From the NCBI RefSeq assembly GCF_025947185.1, contig NZ_CP110001.1, forward strand, positions 496,001 through 560,000: DNA of 64,000 nt. Reading direction: 5' to 3'. A program made the translations under genes and the position numbers. Positions 7,516 to 15,014 of the stretch are shown here, piece after piece. Origin of the DNA: Flavobacterium sp. N2038 (lineage in GTDB: Bacteria > Bacteroidota > Bacteroidia > Flavobacteriales > Flavobacteriaceae). The notes below the pieces were generated by a model. That model was given only the letters and a program-made list of their open reading frames with translations, did not search any database and was not told where the DNA came from. Position 1 is the first letter of the stretch, and the number at the start of each line of letters is the position of its first letter.

Positions 7516-7965
7516 TTAATTTACAAATGCGTTAAACCAATCGTAAAACTGAGTAAAGTTCCGAATAACAATATAAACGCCTCCAGCTCGTTCAATTTGT
7601 TTTTGATATTCAATTTGATCTTTACTTTGGTAATTATCCCTAGTACCTTCGCACTTAATTTCAATCTTGATGCTTCTGCCTTTTATGGTTGCCGAAATAT
7701 CAGAAGTGCCTACTTGGCCGCTCCCTTTTATCCATTTTGTTTTGCCGTTGAGGTTTATTTGTTGGCCAGTAGAATTTATTCGCTCAGCTTGATAATTATT
7801 TAAATTCACAAAATCAATTACACAACGAGTCAGATCGTTTGTTTTATCATCTCTGTAACTTTGTTTTGGTGGATAAGGGAAATTAGGATACTGCTCCTTA
7901 GTTCTTTTGAGTGCCAATGCTTCTAGGGCTTTTACACTTTCTGGTTTAATGTATCTTGTCTTCAT
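7516..7965 (-). CDS. VRR-NUC-like PD-(D/E)XK nuclease
   Basis: 149 residues. The C-terminal two thirds show the pattern SGQVGTSDI, IKIEIKCEGTRDNYQSKDQ, then IEYQKQIERAGGVYIVI. This fits the VRR-NUC fold: SD supplies the metal-binding Asp, ExK the catalytic pair, QS..Q follows, and an AGG-YxV strand closes the core. The family includes small phage nucleases linked to DNA replication or recombination. It overlaps the upstream gene by 4 nt and precedes the tape-measure-like gene by 20 nt, so it belongs to one transcript. The exact substrate is unknown. Confidence 0.75.
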   Translation of the reverse strand: MKTRYIKPESVKALEALALKRTKEQYPNFPYPPKQSYRDDKTNDLTRCVIDFVNLNNYQAERINSTGQQINLNGKTKWIKGSGQVGTSDISATIKGRSIKIEIKCEGTRDNYQSKDQIEYQKQIERAGGVYIVIRNFTQFYDWFNAFVN

Positions 7966-8246
7966 TGTCCAGGAATATTAGTTTGCCTTGAAGGTTCTGG
8001 AAAGAGATCCGGATTAGTCGAATAAATTCCAACCCTGTCACTTCCGGTTATTTTGCATCTACGATAACCTACTAATGCAATACGGTTCTCCTTTCTAAAA
8101 GTCCTAACGTATCTGCAAATGTTTTCACGCATTATTTCGGTTTCTACATCGACTTCTTTCATTGTCTTTGGAAACTCAAAAAAAGAATTAAATACCTTGG
8201 CTAATTGGTCCTTTGGAGTTTTGTCCGTACTCATAGCCCTATTCAT
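7962..8246 (-). CDS. small winged-helix-like protein
   Basis: 94 residues. The middle reads FPKTMKEVDVETEIMRENIC and RYVRTFRKENRIALVGYRRC, resembling a winged helix-turn-helix that appears in short genes near phage replication nucleases. This is a weak call; treat it as hypothetical. Translation may start at the second Met (8234), which removes the 8-nt overlap with the upstream HTH gene. It overlaps the nuclease gene downstream by 4 nt, so translational coupling is likely. Confidence 0.6.
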   Translation of the reverse strand: MNRAMSTDKTPKDQLAKVFNSFFEFPKTMKEVDVETEIMRENICRYVRTFRKENRIALVGYRRCKITGSDRVGIYSTNPDLFPEPSRQTNIPGQ

Positions 8247-8520
8247 TCAAAGGTTTCAAGCTTTCTTCGATATCAGAACGTAAGAAGTAAACACGGGATC
8301 CAAGTCCTAGTGGTTTTAGCTTTTTTGATTTGCACCAATTGTGAATAGTAGATAAATCTACACTAAACATTTGGGCCACATCTTGACGGGTCAAATATTC
8401 GTTTGGTTGTTTTGGCGTGAAATGTTTTAGAAATTCTTCTAATTGATTTTTTACTCCAGCTGCTATTTCGCTTTTGAGTTCTTCAGGTGTAGTTTGTATA
8501 AATTGAACAGTTGCGCTCAT
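8239..8520 (-). CDS. excisionase/AlpA-like helix-turn-helix protein
   Basis: 93 residues. The C-terminal half is a MerR/excisionase-type HTH: EYLTRQDVAQMFSVDLSTI, then HNWCKSKKLKPLGLGSRVYF and LRSDIEESL. This pattern is shared with helix_turn_helix domain-17 proteins and recombination directionality factors of Bacteroidota elements. It heads the operon 8520-4031. It could act as the excisionase for the recombinase at 9658, as an activator of this operon, or both. Confidence 0.8.
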   Translation of the reverse strand: MSATVQFIQTTPEELKSEIAAGVKNQLEEFLKHFTPKQPNEYLTRQDVAQMFSVDLSTIHNWCKSKKLKPLGLGSRVYFLRSDIEESLKPLNE

Positions 8521-8564
8521 AACTAAAATGTTTAATTGTTATGGTGCAAATGAATTGAAACAAA

Positions 8565-8599
8565 ACACCCACTAACTTACCAGTGGTGTATTAGTGGGT
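8565..8599 (-). terminator. hairpin after the RteC-like gene
   Basis: ACCCACTAA (8567-8575) pairs with TTAGTGGGT (8591-8599). In minus-strand sense it is followed by GTTTTGTTTC. A second, overlapping pairing (ACACC 8565-8569 with GGTGT 8585-8589) is possible, so the region could switch between two folds. It lies 33 nt after the stop of the gene at 8632 and 45 nt before the next start. Confidence 0.55.
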
Positions 8600-8631
8600 T
8601 TAAATTTTAACATTTTTAAATTTAATTACGT

Positions 8632-9297
8632 TTAATCTTTTCTTTTTATCCAGTTCAATAATGAGGTTTCTAAAGTATTGATTACCGGTGTTAGTTCTTT
8701 GGTTCTATTTCTAACTTGTTTTAGTTTATCGCTTTTATCAAAATCTTTAACATTGAAAAAACGTTTCATTTTTTCAAACACTATTGCTTCATTTTTGACT
8801 TTACCAATATAACCACTTTCAATTAAGGCTTTTGTAAATTCAGAAAAATCTAAAGTTGATCCTTGCCAATCTATTGTGTTGATTATTGACGTATCGATTG
8901 ATGTTCCAGATTCTAATTTTTTATCTTCCAAAAAGGTTATTATTTTAGAAAAACTTTTGCCTAGGTTTTCAGCAAGTTCAAAGTCAAAATGAAAAACTTC
9001 AGCTTCCTTTTCAATATGTTTACTCTCATGATCAACAAGCTTACCGCCTACATAGCGCGTTCTTATCTTATTAAGTATTTCATCAATTAGATTTTCCCCT
9101 GTAAGTTGAGGCTTTGTATAATGCTTATTAGATGCTTCAGGTAGAAAAACAATTACATTTTCCAAACAATGATTATAAAGTCTTATTTGTTCGTTACAAA
9201 AGTCAACCTCATCATTGTCTTCGTATGCCTTTAGAAAGTTTGTTAACTCGCTACTATAGTTCTCTTTGAAGTTTTTAAATGTGTAATAAATATTCAT
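8632..9297 (-). CDS. RteC-like protein
   Basis: 221 residues, soluble. The C-terminal part follows the pattern seen in RteC-domain proteins of Bacteroidota conjugative elements: IDWQGSTLDFSEFTKALIES, GYIG, a middle segment on an FFNV..FD motif, and a closing RNRTKELTPVINTLETSLL. In CTnDOT, RteC takes part in control of excision. Here the N-terminal half also fits a degenerate RteC (a predicted helical region with IRLYNHCLENVIVFLP). It is preceded by a palindrome at 9366-9386. The assignment is by eye and moderate. Confidence 0.6.
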   Translation of the reverse strand: MNIYYTFKNFKENYSSELTNFLKAYEDNDEVDFCNEQIRLYNHCLENVIVFLPEASNKHYTKPQLTGENLIDEILNKIRTRYVGGKLVDHESKHIEKEAEVFHFDFELAENLGKSFSKIITFLEDKKLESGTSIDTSIINTIDWQGSTLDFSEFTKALIESGYIGKVKNEAIVFEKMKRFFNVKDFDKSDKLKQVRNRTKELTPVINTLETSLLNWIKRKD

Positions 9298-9365
9298 AAT
9301 GATGCCAGTTTTAACTTTTGAACGTGTTATATTTTTTCTTTTTCTAAAATTGTATTTGTCTGTAT

Positions 9366-9386
9366 GAGTAATATATTATATTACTC
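9366..9386. promoter_or_regulatory. perfect palindrome upstream of the RteC-like gene
   Basis: GAGTAATATA and TATATTACTC flank a single central T, giving perfect 10-bp arms. It sits about 70 nt upstream of the start at 9297, in a 135-nt gap. It has no T-run, so an operator is more likely than a terminator. Confidence 0.5.
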
Positions 9387-9432
9387 GTCTGCTTAATACT
9401 CAATACTTTTTCAAAACAAAGTATTAGTCAAT

Positions 9433-9651
9433 CTATTTAGTCAAACTAGCTAATACTTTTAATTTCAGTTCTGGAGATAATTCAAATTTGCCCTTTCGGG
9501 TGGAGTTGGAAGCTCCCAAACTATCCAACTCCTGTTTTAAGTAACTCTTACGGCTAGTAATTGAACTTAATCCTTGTTTAAAAAGCTCTTCCTGAATTTC
9601 TAACTCTTCAAGCTGGCTTTTTAGGAACTTTATTTTTTCTTTTTTATTCAT
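9433..9651 (-). CDS. small coiled-coil protein co-transcribed with the integrase
   Basis: 72 residues, very Lys/Glu/Leu-rich. Residues 1-45 form a likely coiled coil (KIKFLKSQLEELEIQEELF) followed by a short Pro-containing tail ending KLKVLASLTK. It starts 6 nt after the integrase stop, so translational coupling is likely. Family not recognised. Its position suggests a recombinase accessory or regulatory peptide, but there is no direct evidence. Confidence 0.6.
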   Translation of the reverse strand: MNKKEKIKFLKSQLEELEIQEELFKQGLSSITSRKSYLKQELDSLGASNSTRKGKFELSPELKLKVLASLTK

Positions 9652-9657
9652 CTGCTT

Positions 9658-11004
9658 TTAGTTCTCAGTTCCATTTTTTATTACTTTCATTTCTATTTTT
9701 TTGTTTTTGTGCATATCATTGTAAAACTTCATAAATAAGTCTGCATTTTCGTCTTTATCTTCTGGAGCATTAATGTAGACTCTAAAAATAGATTCTTTGC
9801 TATGGCCGGAAATACCCATTAAAACGGGAGTGGGTATTTTTTTGTAATAGTTAGTACAAAACGAACGCCTAAAACTATGTGTTGTGATTAATTTATGTTT
9901 CTCGTATAAATCGAATTTTTTGCGACCGGTTTCGGAATCAAATATTTTGCCCTCTGTCAATGTATTTATTTTGGCGGTTTCACAAACCTTTTTAATATGG
10001 TCATTTAGTTTTTGTGTTGTGATTTTATAAGGAAAACTGTTTTCGAGTATGTCGATAACATGGGGAGCAATTATTCCTACAGTAACAGCCTTTTTCGTTT
10101 TCTGCTGTATTAGATCTAAATACATATTTCCACCTTTGTATCTAATATTGTCCTTTGTAATGCTCAACAAATCCCCGCCCCGTTGTCCAATTTCACAGCC
10201 AATTAATAACCATTTACGAGCGTTTTGGTGTGCTTCGCTTTTTATGTCCGCCTTCTTAATTTCGTCCAACTCATCAAAAGATAGAGTTTGAATATATCGA
10301 TCGTCATCGCTTTCTGATGCAATCGTTATTTGTTTTGCATACGAATTAACTTGGAGTCCTTTGTTTTCTGCTTCGATGCAAACAGTTTTAATGTTTGCAA
10401 TATGTTTTGAAGCTGTATTTACGGCATATTTTTTAGTTTTAAGCAGCCAATGTTCAAACTTATCTATTAAAGCTTGATTAATATCTATAAAATGCACTTG
10501 CTTTTTAATATTGACCTCATATTCCTTTAGTATGTTTTTTGTTGATATGTAGCTATTTTTACGACTAAGTGAAAGTCCATGTTTGTAACCACCTTTTACT
10601 TTTACTTTCCGGGTATCTGCCGTATCTATTATATTTTGAATGTAATTTACAAGTACTCCCTCATCTGTTTTTTCTATACGTTTAAAACATTCGTTAATTT
10701 TTGACTCCAACCAAAACGTATCTATTACGATACTTTCGCCCATATCAATGTTAATACTCTTAAAAAGGAACGACTCCAATTTCTTGAGATTATTAAATAT
10801 AATTTTGTTTTCGGAGTTGTTTTGTTTAGGGAAGTTGTCTCCTTTTTTAGGCTTTTCCTTTTCGGGAGTATTCCAGTCTTTCGGGTTAATTGAAAAACCT
10901 GTATTTAATTCTAAATCTTGTTTACCTCTTCCTAAAATAACACGGACCTTAATCGATACGTTTTTGTTTGCGCTACTTCGCAATCTGAATTTAATTGATG
11001 CCAT
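9658..11004 (-). CDS. tyrosine recombinase/integrase of the element
   Basis: 448 residues. It has an N-terminal arm-binding region, a SAM-like core-binding domain (about 115-215), and the catalytic domain (about 240-430). Catalytic residues are visible: Arg275 in EIGQRGGDLL, His376 and Arg379 in THSFRRSF, His401 in ISGHSKES, and the nucleophile Tyr410 in FRVYINAPE. It matches the phage-integrase family common in Bacteroidota. It lies 232 bp inside the right att copy, and its promoter box is at 11032-11039. It should catalyse integration and excision at the tRNA-Leu 3' end. Confidence 0.95.
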   Translation of the reverse strand: MASIKFRLRSSANKNVSIKVRVILGRGKQDLELNTGFSINPKDWNTPEKEKPKKGDNFPKQNNSENKIIFNNLKKLESFLFKSINIDMGESIVIDTFWLESKINECFKRIEKTDEGVLVNYIQNIIDTADTRKVKVKGGYKHGLSLSRKNSYISTKNILKEYEVNIKKQVHFIDINQALIDKFEHWLLKTKKYAVNTASKHIANIKTVCIEAENKGLQVNSYAKQITIASESDDDRYIQTLSFDELDEIKKADIKSEAHQNARKWLLIGCEIGQRGGDLLSITKDNIRYKGGNMYLDLIQQKTKKAVTVGIIAPHVIDILENSFPYKITTQKLNDHIKKVCETAKINTLTEGKIFDSETGRKKFDLYEKHKLITTHSFRRSFCTNYYKKIPTPVLMGISGHSKESIFRVYINAPEDKDENADLFMKFYNDMHKNKKIEMKVIKNGTEN

Positions 11005-11031
11005 ATTTTAGTATTGAACGATTGAACAATA

Positions 11032-11039
11032 CAAATCTA
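11032..11039 (-). promoter_or_regulatory. -7 box of the integrase promoter
   Basis: Minus strand TAGATTTG, an exact TAnnTTTG match, 27 nt before the ATG. The arm sites begin 27 bp further upstream, so recombinase binding there could also affect its own transcription. Confidence 0.55.
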
Positions 11040-11065
11040 GGTGTTCTGTAAGATATTTCCAAAAA

Positions 11066-11087
11066 TTGCCCGACATTTGCCCGACAT
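11066..11087 (+). repeat. right arm-type recombinase sites (two tandem 11-mers)
   Basis: TTGCCCGACAT occurs twice back to back (11066-11076, 11077-11087). The same tandem pair, with one variant copy, is at 1609-1630. The gap 11005-11360 otherwise holds the integrase promoter, the right att core and the displaced tRNA terminator; I see no gene. Confidence 0.75.
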
Positions 11088-11235
11088 TTTTACTATCGAA
11101 TTAAATTTTATTCAGTTTCATTCTATAGGTATTTGAACTCAATAAATGATTTAGCTATTGTATTTGTTGAGGTTATAAGTTGATTTCGTAGTTTTTTCAA
11201 GAGTTGGTAAAAACAACAAATTGAATGGTTTCTAT

Positions 11236-11250
11236 TCCGGCTCCGGGTAC
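11236..11250 (+). other. right attachment site core
   Basis: TCCGGCTCCGGGTAC, identical to 1537-1551 in tRNA-Leu. No other tRNA parts are present, so this is the recombination scar and not a second tRNA gene. Confidence 0.9.
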
Positions 11251-11252
11251 GT

Positions 11253-11284
11253 AAAACCTCTTCAGCAATGAAGAGGTTTTTTTT
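11253..11284 (+). terminator. displaced original tRNA-Leu terminator
   Basis: AAAACCTCTTC (11253-11263) pairs with GAAGAGGTTTT (11270-11280), followed by more T. It starts 2 nt after the right att core, where the 3' trailer of the tRNA gene would have been before insertion. Confidence 0.8.
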
Positions 11285-11360
11285 ATGCCTTTTTTCCAGA
11301 TAGCTTCAGCACTACTCTTACATGTTTATTGAATAACCCACATCATATTGTTTAGATATA

Positions 11361-11876
11361 TTACTTTTTCGAGTCATTTATTTCAATAATGATTTTATTA
11401 AAAACATGATAATATTTAATATTTAATTTATCGATTTCTCTTTTAGTCGAAATACTAAACAACAATGGTACATTTCCTCTATAATTTGCAGTATATTCTG
11501 GGGAATTGGTAAAAAGTTCTCGTAACTCAACATGAAACTTATTTAAATCTCGAATTTCAACCCCATAAATATCTCTTAAATATCTCAATAGATGATTCTT
11601 TTTTATATTTTCTATTTTAAACCATCTTGTAATATTTTTAGGTTCTAATGTTCCTGCGTATGCTGATTTGACACATTCATCATAATCAAGTCTTAAATCT
11701 TTTATTTCAGATATAAAATGATCCTTTAAAACTCTTTTGTTTGTTAGCTTATTCTGAATAGTTTTTACAATCCAATAAGCTAATGCTGAATTCACAATAA
11801 TGGCTAAAACATCAATTATATTCGAAAAATCAAGATTCCAGTTAAAAACAAAAACAACTTTTAAGGCATCTCCCAT
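11361..11876 (-). CDS. small membrane-anchored protein, third gene of the STAS/ATPase operon
   Basis: 171 residues. One probable membrane helix lies near the N-terminus (about 20-40, IDVLAIIVNSALAYWIVKTI), followed by a charged, mainly helical cytoplasmic domain with conserved-looking WFKIENIKKNHLLRYLRDIY. I do not recognise the domain. Its start overlaps the end of the DUF4325 gene by 16 nt, so the two are translated together. As membrane partner of a STAS/ATPase pair it could be the sensor or the effector of the module. Confidence 0.7.
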   Translation of the reverse strand: MGDALKVVFVFNWNLDFSNIIDVLAIIVNSALAYWIVKTIQNKLTNKRVLKDHFISEIKDLRLDYDECVKSAYAGTLEPKNITRWFKIENIKKNHLLRYLRDIYGVEIRDLNKFHVELRELFTNSPEYTANYRGNVPLLFSISTKREIDKLNIKYYHVFNKIIIEINDSKK

Positions 11877-12280
11877 ACCTCAAACTTTAATGCATCATTA
11901 ATTAACCTATACCAAGGTTTATGAACTTCTGTAACGATTACTTTATCGTTAGCTTTTCTCCTCTCTTCCCATTGATTATAAGTTTCATTTTCTATCATCT
12001 TAATCCAATGAGGCTCATCATTTGAAATTATAACTACGTATTCTTTAACCTTTTTTAATGTGAAATCATACACTAAATTCCCGAAAGCCTCATCTAAAAA
12101 TGAAGACGCATAAGCATCAACATCGTCTAAGTCAATTGTCAATTTTTCTTTTTTGTCGTATGCATTTTTAAATGCGTCATTGAGAATTTTATGATAAAAT
12201 TCTTCACCTGAAAACTCACTGATTGTACAGTGTCTCAATCCTGGATATTCATCAAAGTCAAATACTCTAATTTTGTTCAT
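11861..12280 (-). CDS. STAS-like DUF4325 protein
   Basis: 139 residues from the ATG at 12280; an in-frame GTG lies one codon upstream. The core KLTIDLDDVDAYASSFLDEA followed by FGNLV matches the STAS-like DUF4325 family, which resembles anti-anti-sigma factors. The Ser pair in ASSFLDE sits where the phosphorylated Ser of SpoIIAA-type proteins lies. It overlaps the STAS-HATPase gene by 14 nt and the membrane protein gene by 16 nt. Role inferred: switch partner of the neighbouring ATPase. Confidence 0.75.
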   Translation of the reverse strand: MNKIRVFDFDEYPGLRHCTISEFSGEEFYHKILNDAFKNAYDKKEKLTIDLDDVDAYASSFLDEAFGNLVYDFTLKKVKEYVVIISNDEPHWIKMIENETYNQWEERRKANDKVIVTEVHKPWYRLINDALKFEVWEMP

Positions 12281-13361
12281 CACAATTAATTGAATTTATT
12301 ACACATTCCTTGTTCATTTCCCATTGATATAAAGTTCCTTTAAATCTTGAAGAGCCGACACGAAATGTTGCGGATTTACTTAAATCACCAAAATGCAAAA
12401 TTACATTATTTGTTAATACTATTAAATTTTTTAAAATACCCTGTTCAAAATTTACTCTCACCGAAGGCAACCCTTTATTTCTATTTTCTTCTTGAGTGCT
12501 TGAACCATATTTTTGTAAAAATGCCCCTTTTAAGACGTCAAGTTTTGAATTAAACCTTAAAAGGTTTGTTATTAAAGCTTTATTAGAAATATAAAGAGTA
12601 TCCAATATACCTTTTCCAACATCTGTAACAGTAAAATAAACTTTGTCATCTGTAAACTTAACCCCTAAAAGCCATTGCTTGTCGATAGTATTGGCATGTT
12701 CAATACTATTTGCACAAATTTCCAACAATACTGTTTTAATTGGTTTAATGTTTTTTCTAGTTCCTGTAAGGTGCTCTACAACATCTTTAATTAATTCAGA
12801 AATTTTTTTACTCTCTGTTTTCGATAATTTTCCAGAACCCTTTTCAAAAAATATCAATTTCGATTTACCATAATCGGGAAATTTTTTATTATTTAAATCT
12901 ACCATATTTGTTAAAAAACCCGACTCAATAATATAATTTCGACATTTTTCATTGTCAGGGAAATCACCTTGTACGTCAATTCCTCTACTATTCAAGTCAT
13001 CTGTTATAGCGGTTAATGCACTTATAGCAGCATAATCAATACTTTCTACATCTTTTAAAGATATTTTTACTTGTTTAACATTTCTGGCTGAATAGATAAT
13101 ACTATCTTTTCCACGTATTTCTCTAAAAAAAGCCAAACAAGATTCTGTATTGTCAATTAATCTAAAATCTTTTGGAGCATACGTAGCAAAATTATATTTT
13201 TTCTTTTTTATAAAACCTTTAGAGAATGATGGAACCATTCTCTTTAATGATGTCTTTTGCTTAAAATTACCCTTTTTTCTTTTCCTTTTAGCTCTTTCTT
13301 TTTGTTTTAACTTACGTTTATGATATCGTCTATAATCTTTTTTTGTATAACATTTTTTCAT
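12267..13361 (-). CDS. STAS-like plus HATPase fusion protein
   Basis: 364 residues. A very basic N-terminus (residues 1-50, many Lys/Arg) may bind nucleic acid or ribosomes. A STAS-like segment (about 80-150) reads VKISLKDVESIDYAAISALT. The GHKL/HATPase domain (about 190-355) has the N-box LLEICANSIEHA, the G1 box VTDVGKGI and a later ENRNKGLPSVR glycine motif. The fold is that of histidine kinases and of anti-sigma kinases; there is no phospho-acceptor His domain. It is first in a three-gene operon with promoter box 13383-13390. It could be a protein kinase acting on the DUF4325 partner. Confidence 0.8.
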   Translation of the reverse strand: MKKCYTKKDYRRYHKRKLKQKERAKRKRKKGNFKQKTSLKRMVPSFSKGFIKKKKYNFATYAPKDFRLIDNTESCLAFFREIRGKDSIIYSARNVKQVKISLKDVESIDYAAISALTAITDDLNSRGIDVQGDFPDNEKCRNYIIESGFLTNMVDLNNKKFPDYGKSKLIFFEKGSGKLSKTESKKISELIKDVVEHLTGTRKNIKPIKTVLLEICANSIEHANTIDKQWLLGVKFTDDKVYFTVTDVGKGILDTLYISNKALITNLLRFNSKLDVLKGAFLQKYGSSTQEENRNKGLPSVRVNFEQGILKNLIVLTNNVILHFGDLSKSATFRVGSSRFKGTLYQWEMNKECVINSINCDEQN

Positions 13362-13382
13362 AGTAACTTAACTCATATCAGA

Positions 13383-13390
13383 CAAATATA
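13383..13390 (-). promoter_or_regulatory. -7 box for the STAS/ATPase operon
   Basis: Minus strand TATATTTG, an exact TAnnTTTG match 21 nt before the start at 13361, giving a short leader. It separates this operon from osmC upstream. Confidence 0.6.
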
Positions 13391-13443
13391 TAATAATTGC
13401 TTTTTCATTTCTTATTCTAATATATAATTTTAAGTATAAATCA

Positions 13444-13905
13444 CTAAACCTCACAACTCGCCTCATGCAAAACAGGAAAATTGCAGGAATTGGCAATAAA
13501 GCACAATTGATTGGCCTTAAAATGTAACTCCAGAGCCAATTCAACCTGATCAGGATTTGAAATTTTTACTTTCGGATATAATCTAACCTCAACGAAACGC
13601 CCGCTTCCATCTGCAGAAACTTCGAGTGTTGCTTCGGCATTGTCGGAATATTCGAGAACTTCTATTCCGCTTTGAGAGCAAACATATAAGTATGACATCA
13701 TATGACAAGAAACCAAACTACTCAGCAATAAATCCTCCGGATTATATAATGACGGATCACCTTTGAAAGCTTTTGCTGCAGAAACATCTAAATTTGGTTT
13801 TCCTTCGATTTTAATTTGATGCGTTTTACTGTAGAACTTTTTTAATTCTTCAGATGGATTTTCTTCCGAAGTCCAGTTTAGCTGTGCTTTAAATAAATGT
13901 TTCAT
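13444..13905 (-). CDS. OsmC family protein
   Basis: 153 residues, the usual length of OsmC/Ohr-like proteins, which reduce organic peroxides with a Cys pair or act in stress tolerance. It shows YNPEDLLLSSLVSCHMMSYL with a first candidate Cys and LCFIANSCNFPV with the second, and the family's beta-helix-beta layout. It is cytoplasmic. It is a single gene with no clear operon partner. The 355-bp stretch upstream (13906-14260) is AT-rich and contains no gene that I can see. Confidence 0.9.
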   Translation of the reverse strand: MKHLFKAQLNWTSEENPSEELKKFYSKTHQIKIEGKPNLDVSAAKAFKGDPSLYNPEDLLLSSLVSCHMMSYLYVCSQSGIEVLEYSDNAEATLEVSADGSGRFVEVRLYPKVKISNPDQVELALELHFKANQLCFIANSCNFPVLHEASCEV

Positions 13906-14260
13906 CTCGCTAAGTTATGATTTTTATAAACTGCAAATAAATTAATCTTGTAAAGGCACAGAATGACCAACAAAATAAAAACTTTGCGCCTTTGTGACTT
14001 TGAGATTAAAAAAAAACTCTTTAGTTATGCTAAAGACTAGTCCCTAAATAATTATTGATACTCTTTTTCTTTTATTCTAAAAAACGACTTAATTTAGCCA
14101 ACGAAAACGATTGCGAAGAGGGGTTTTAAGGTTTATAACCAAATTAAAATTGTCTTTTTAGGTACTAATTTGTCCTATAACAAATTAAGTGTATAATACA
14201 CATTAATGAAATTGTAATACAAAGTTAGGAAGATTAATATTTACCAATAAAAACAAACAT
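13906..14260. other. non-coding AT-rich gap between divergent osmC and the Nudix regulator
   Basis: No start/stop-bounded reading frame of credible composition. The gap should contain the promoters of both divergent genes, but I find no exact TAnnTTTG box placed convincingly for either. Confidence 0.5.
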
Positions 14261-14950
14261 ATGCTAAACAATTATAGCTCTGCTGACAAAATTTTATTAG
14301 CAGTAGATTGCATTATTTTTGGATTTGACAAAGAAGGATTAAAAATACTTTTGATCAAAAGAGATTTCGAACCCGAAAAAGGAAAATGGTCCCTGATTGG
14401 CGGTTTCCTAAAAAGTGATGAAGTATTAGATAATGCCGCAACCAGAATTTTGAATACCTATACTGGTTTAAACGATATTTACATGGAGCAATTATATGCT
14501 TACAGTGAAATAGATCGTGATCCTGTCGAAAGAACCATTTCGGTTTCTTATTATGCATTGATTAACATTGAAAACCATAATGCCGAATTAATAAAAAATT
14601 ATCATGCTCAATGGTTTAGTGTTACCGATGCACCAAATTTAATTTTTGACCATAACGAAATGGTGAATCATGCCATTAAAAGATTACGCTACAAAACATC
14701 CATAAAACCTATTGGCTTTGAATTGCTTCCTGAAAAATTTACGATGCGTCAATTATTAGAATTATACGAAGCTATTTTAAGCAAGGAACTGGACAAAAGA
14801 AATTTTATCAGTAAAATTAATTCTTTAGAAATCCTGAATAAACTGGAGGAAAAAGACAAACAGTCCTCTAGAAAAGGATCTTATTTGTATACATTCAATA
14901 AAGAAAAATACGAAGAGAAATTGTTGAATGATTTTGTATTGAATTTATAA
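14261..14950 (+). CDS. Nudix-domain transcriptional regulator (NrtR/AraR-like)
   Basis: 229 residues. The Nudix fold covers about 10-140. The Nudix box is degenerate: GGFLKSDEVLDNAATRILNT keeps the Gly and first Glu but lacks the catalytic RE-x-x-EE glutamates, so hydrolysis is unlikely. The C-terminal third (FTMRQLLELYEAILSKELDK, then FISKINSLEILNKL) is a winged helix typical of NrtR and of Bacteroidota AraR-type sugar regulators. It lies next to a galactose gene set, so a sugar or sugar nucleotide ligand is plausible. Target genes are not known. Confidence 0.85.
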   Translation: MLNNYSSADKILLAVDCIIFGFDKEGLKILLIKRDFEPEKGKWSLIGGFLKSDEVLDNAATRILNTYTGLNDIYMEQLYAYSEIDRDPVERTISVSYYALINIENHNAELIKNYHAQWFSVTDAPNLIFDHNEMVNHAIKRLRYKTSIKPIGFELLPEKFTMRQLLELYEAILSKELDKRNFISKINSLEILNKLEEKDKQSSRKGSYLYTFNKEKYEEKLLNDFVLNL

Positions 14951-15014
14951 AGAAGTTTAACCTGTGGATTGACACAGATTTTATTTTTCACTGAAAAACT
15001 AATTAAAATTTTTC

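Larger units (their letters stand above)
1552..11250. mobile_element. integrated element in tRNA-Leu (satellite-like or minimal integrative element)
   Basis: About 9.7 kb between two 15-bp copies of the tRNA 3' end. A tyrosine recombinase (9658-11004) lies just inside the right end, and tandem 11-bp repeats lie about 60-80 bp (left) and 150-170 bp (right) inside the two ends. Contents are an XRE regulator with operators, an excisionase-like HTH, an RteC-like protein, a nuclease, a tape-measure-like protein and several unknown genes. No capsid, portal, terminase, lysis or conjugation genes are seen. The size and gene set fit a phage satellite or a decayed prophage better than a full phage or a conjugative element. 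Confidence 0.88.

Noticed and set aside
11221..11250. A second tRNA-Leu gene near 11236
   Set aside because: Only the last 15 bases match; there is no D-arm, anticodon arm or acceptor 5' strand. It is the recombination scar.
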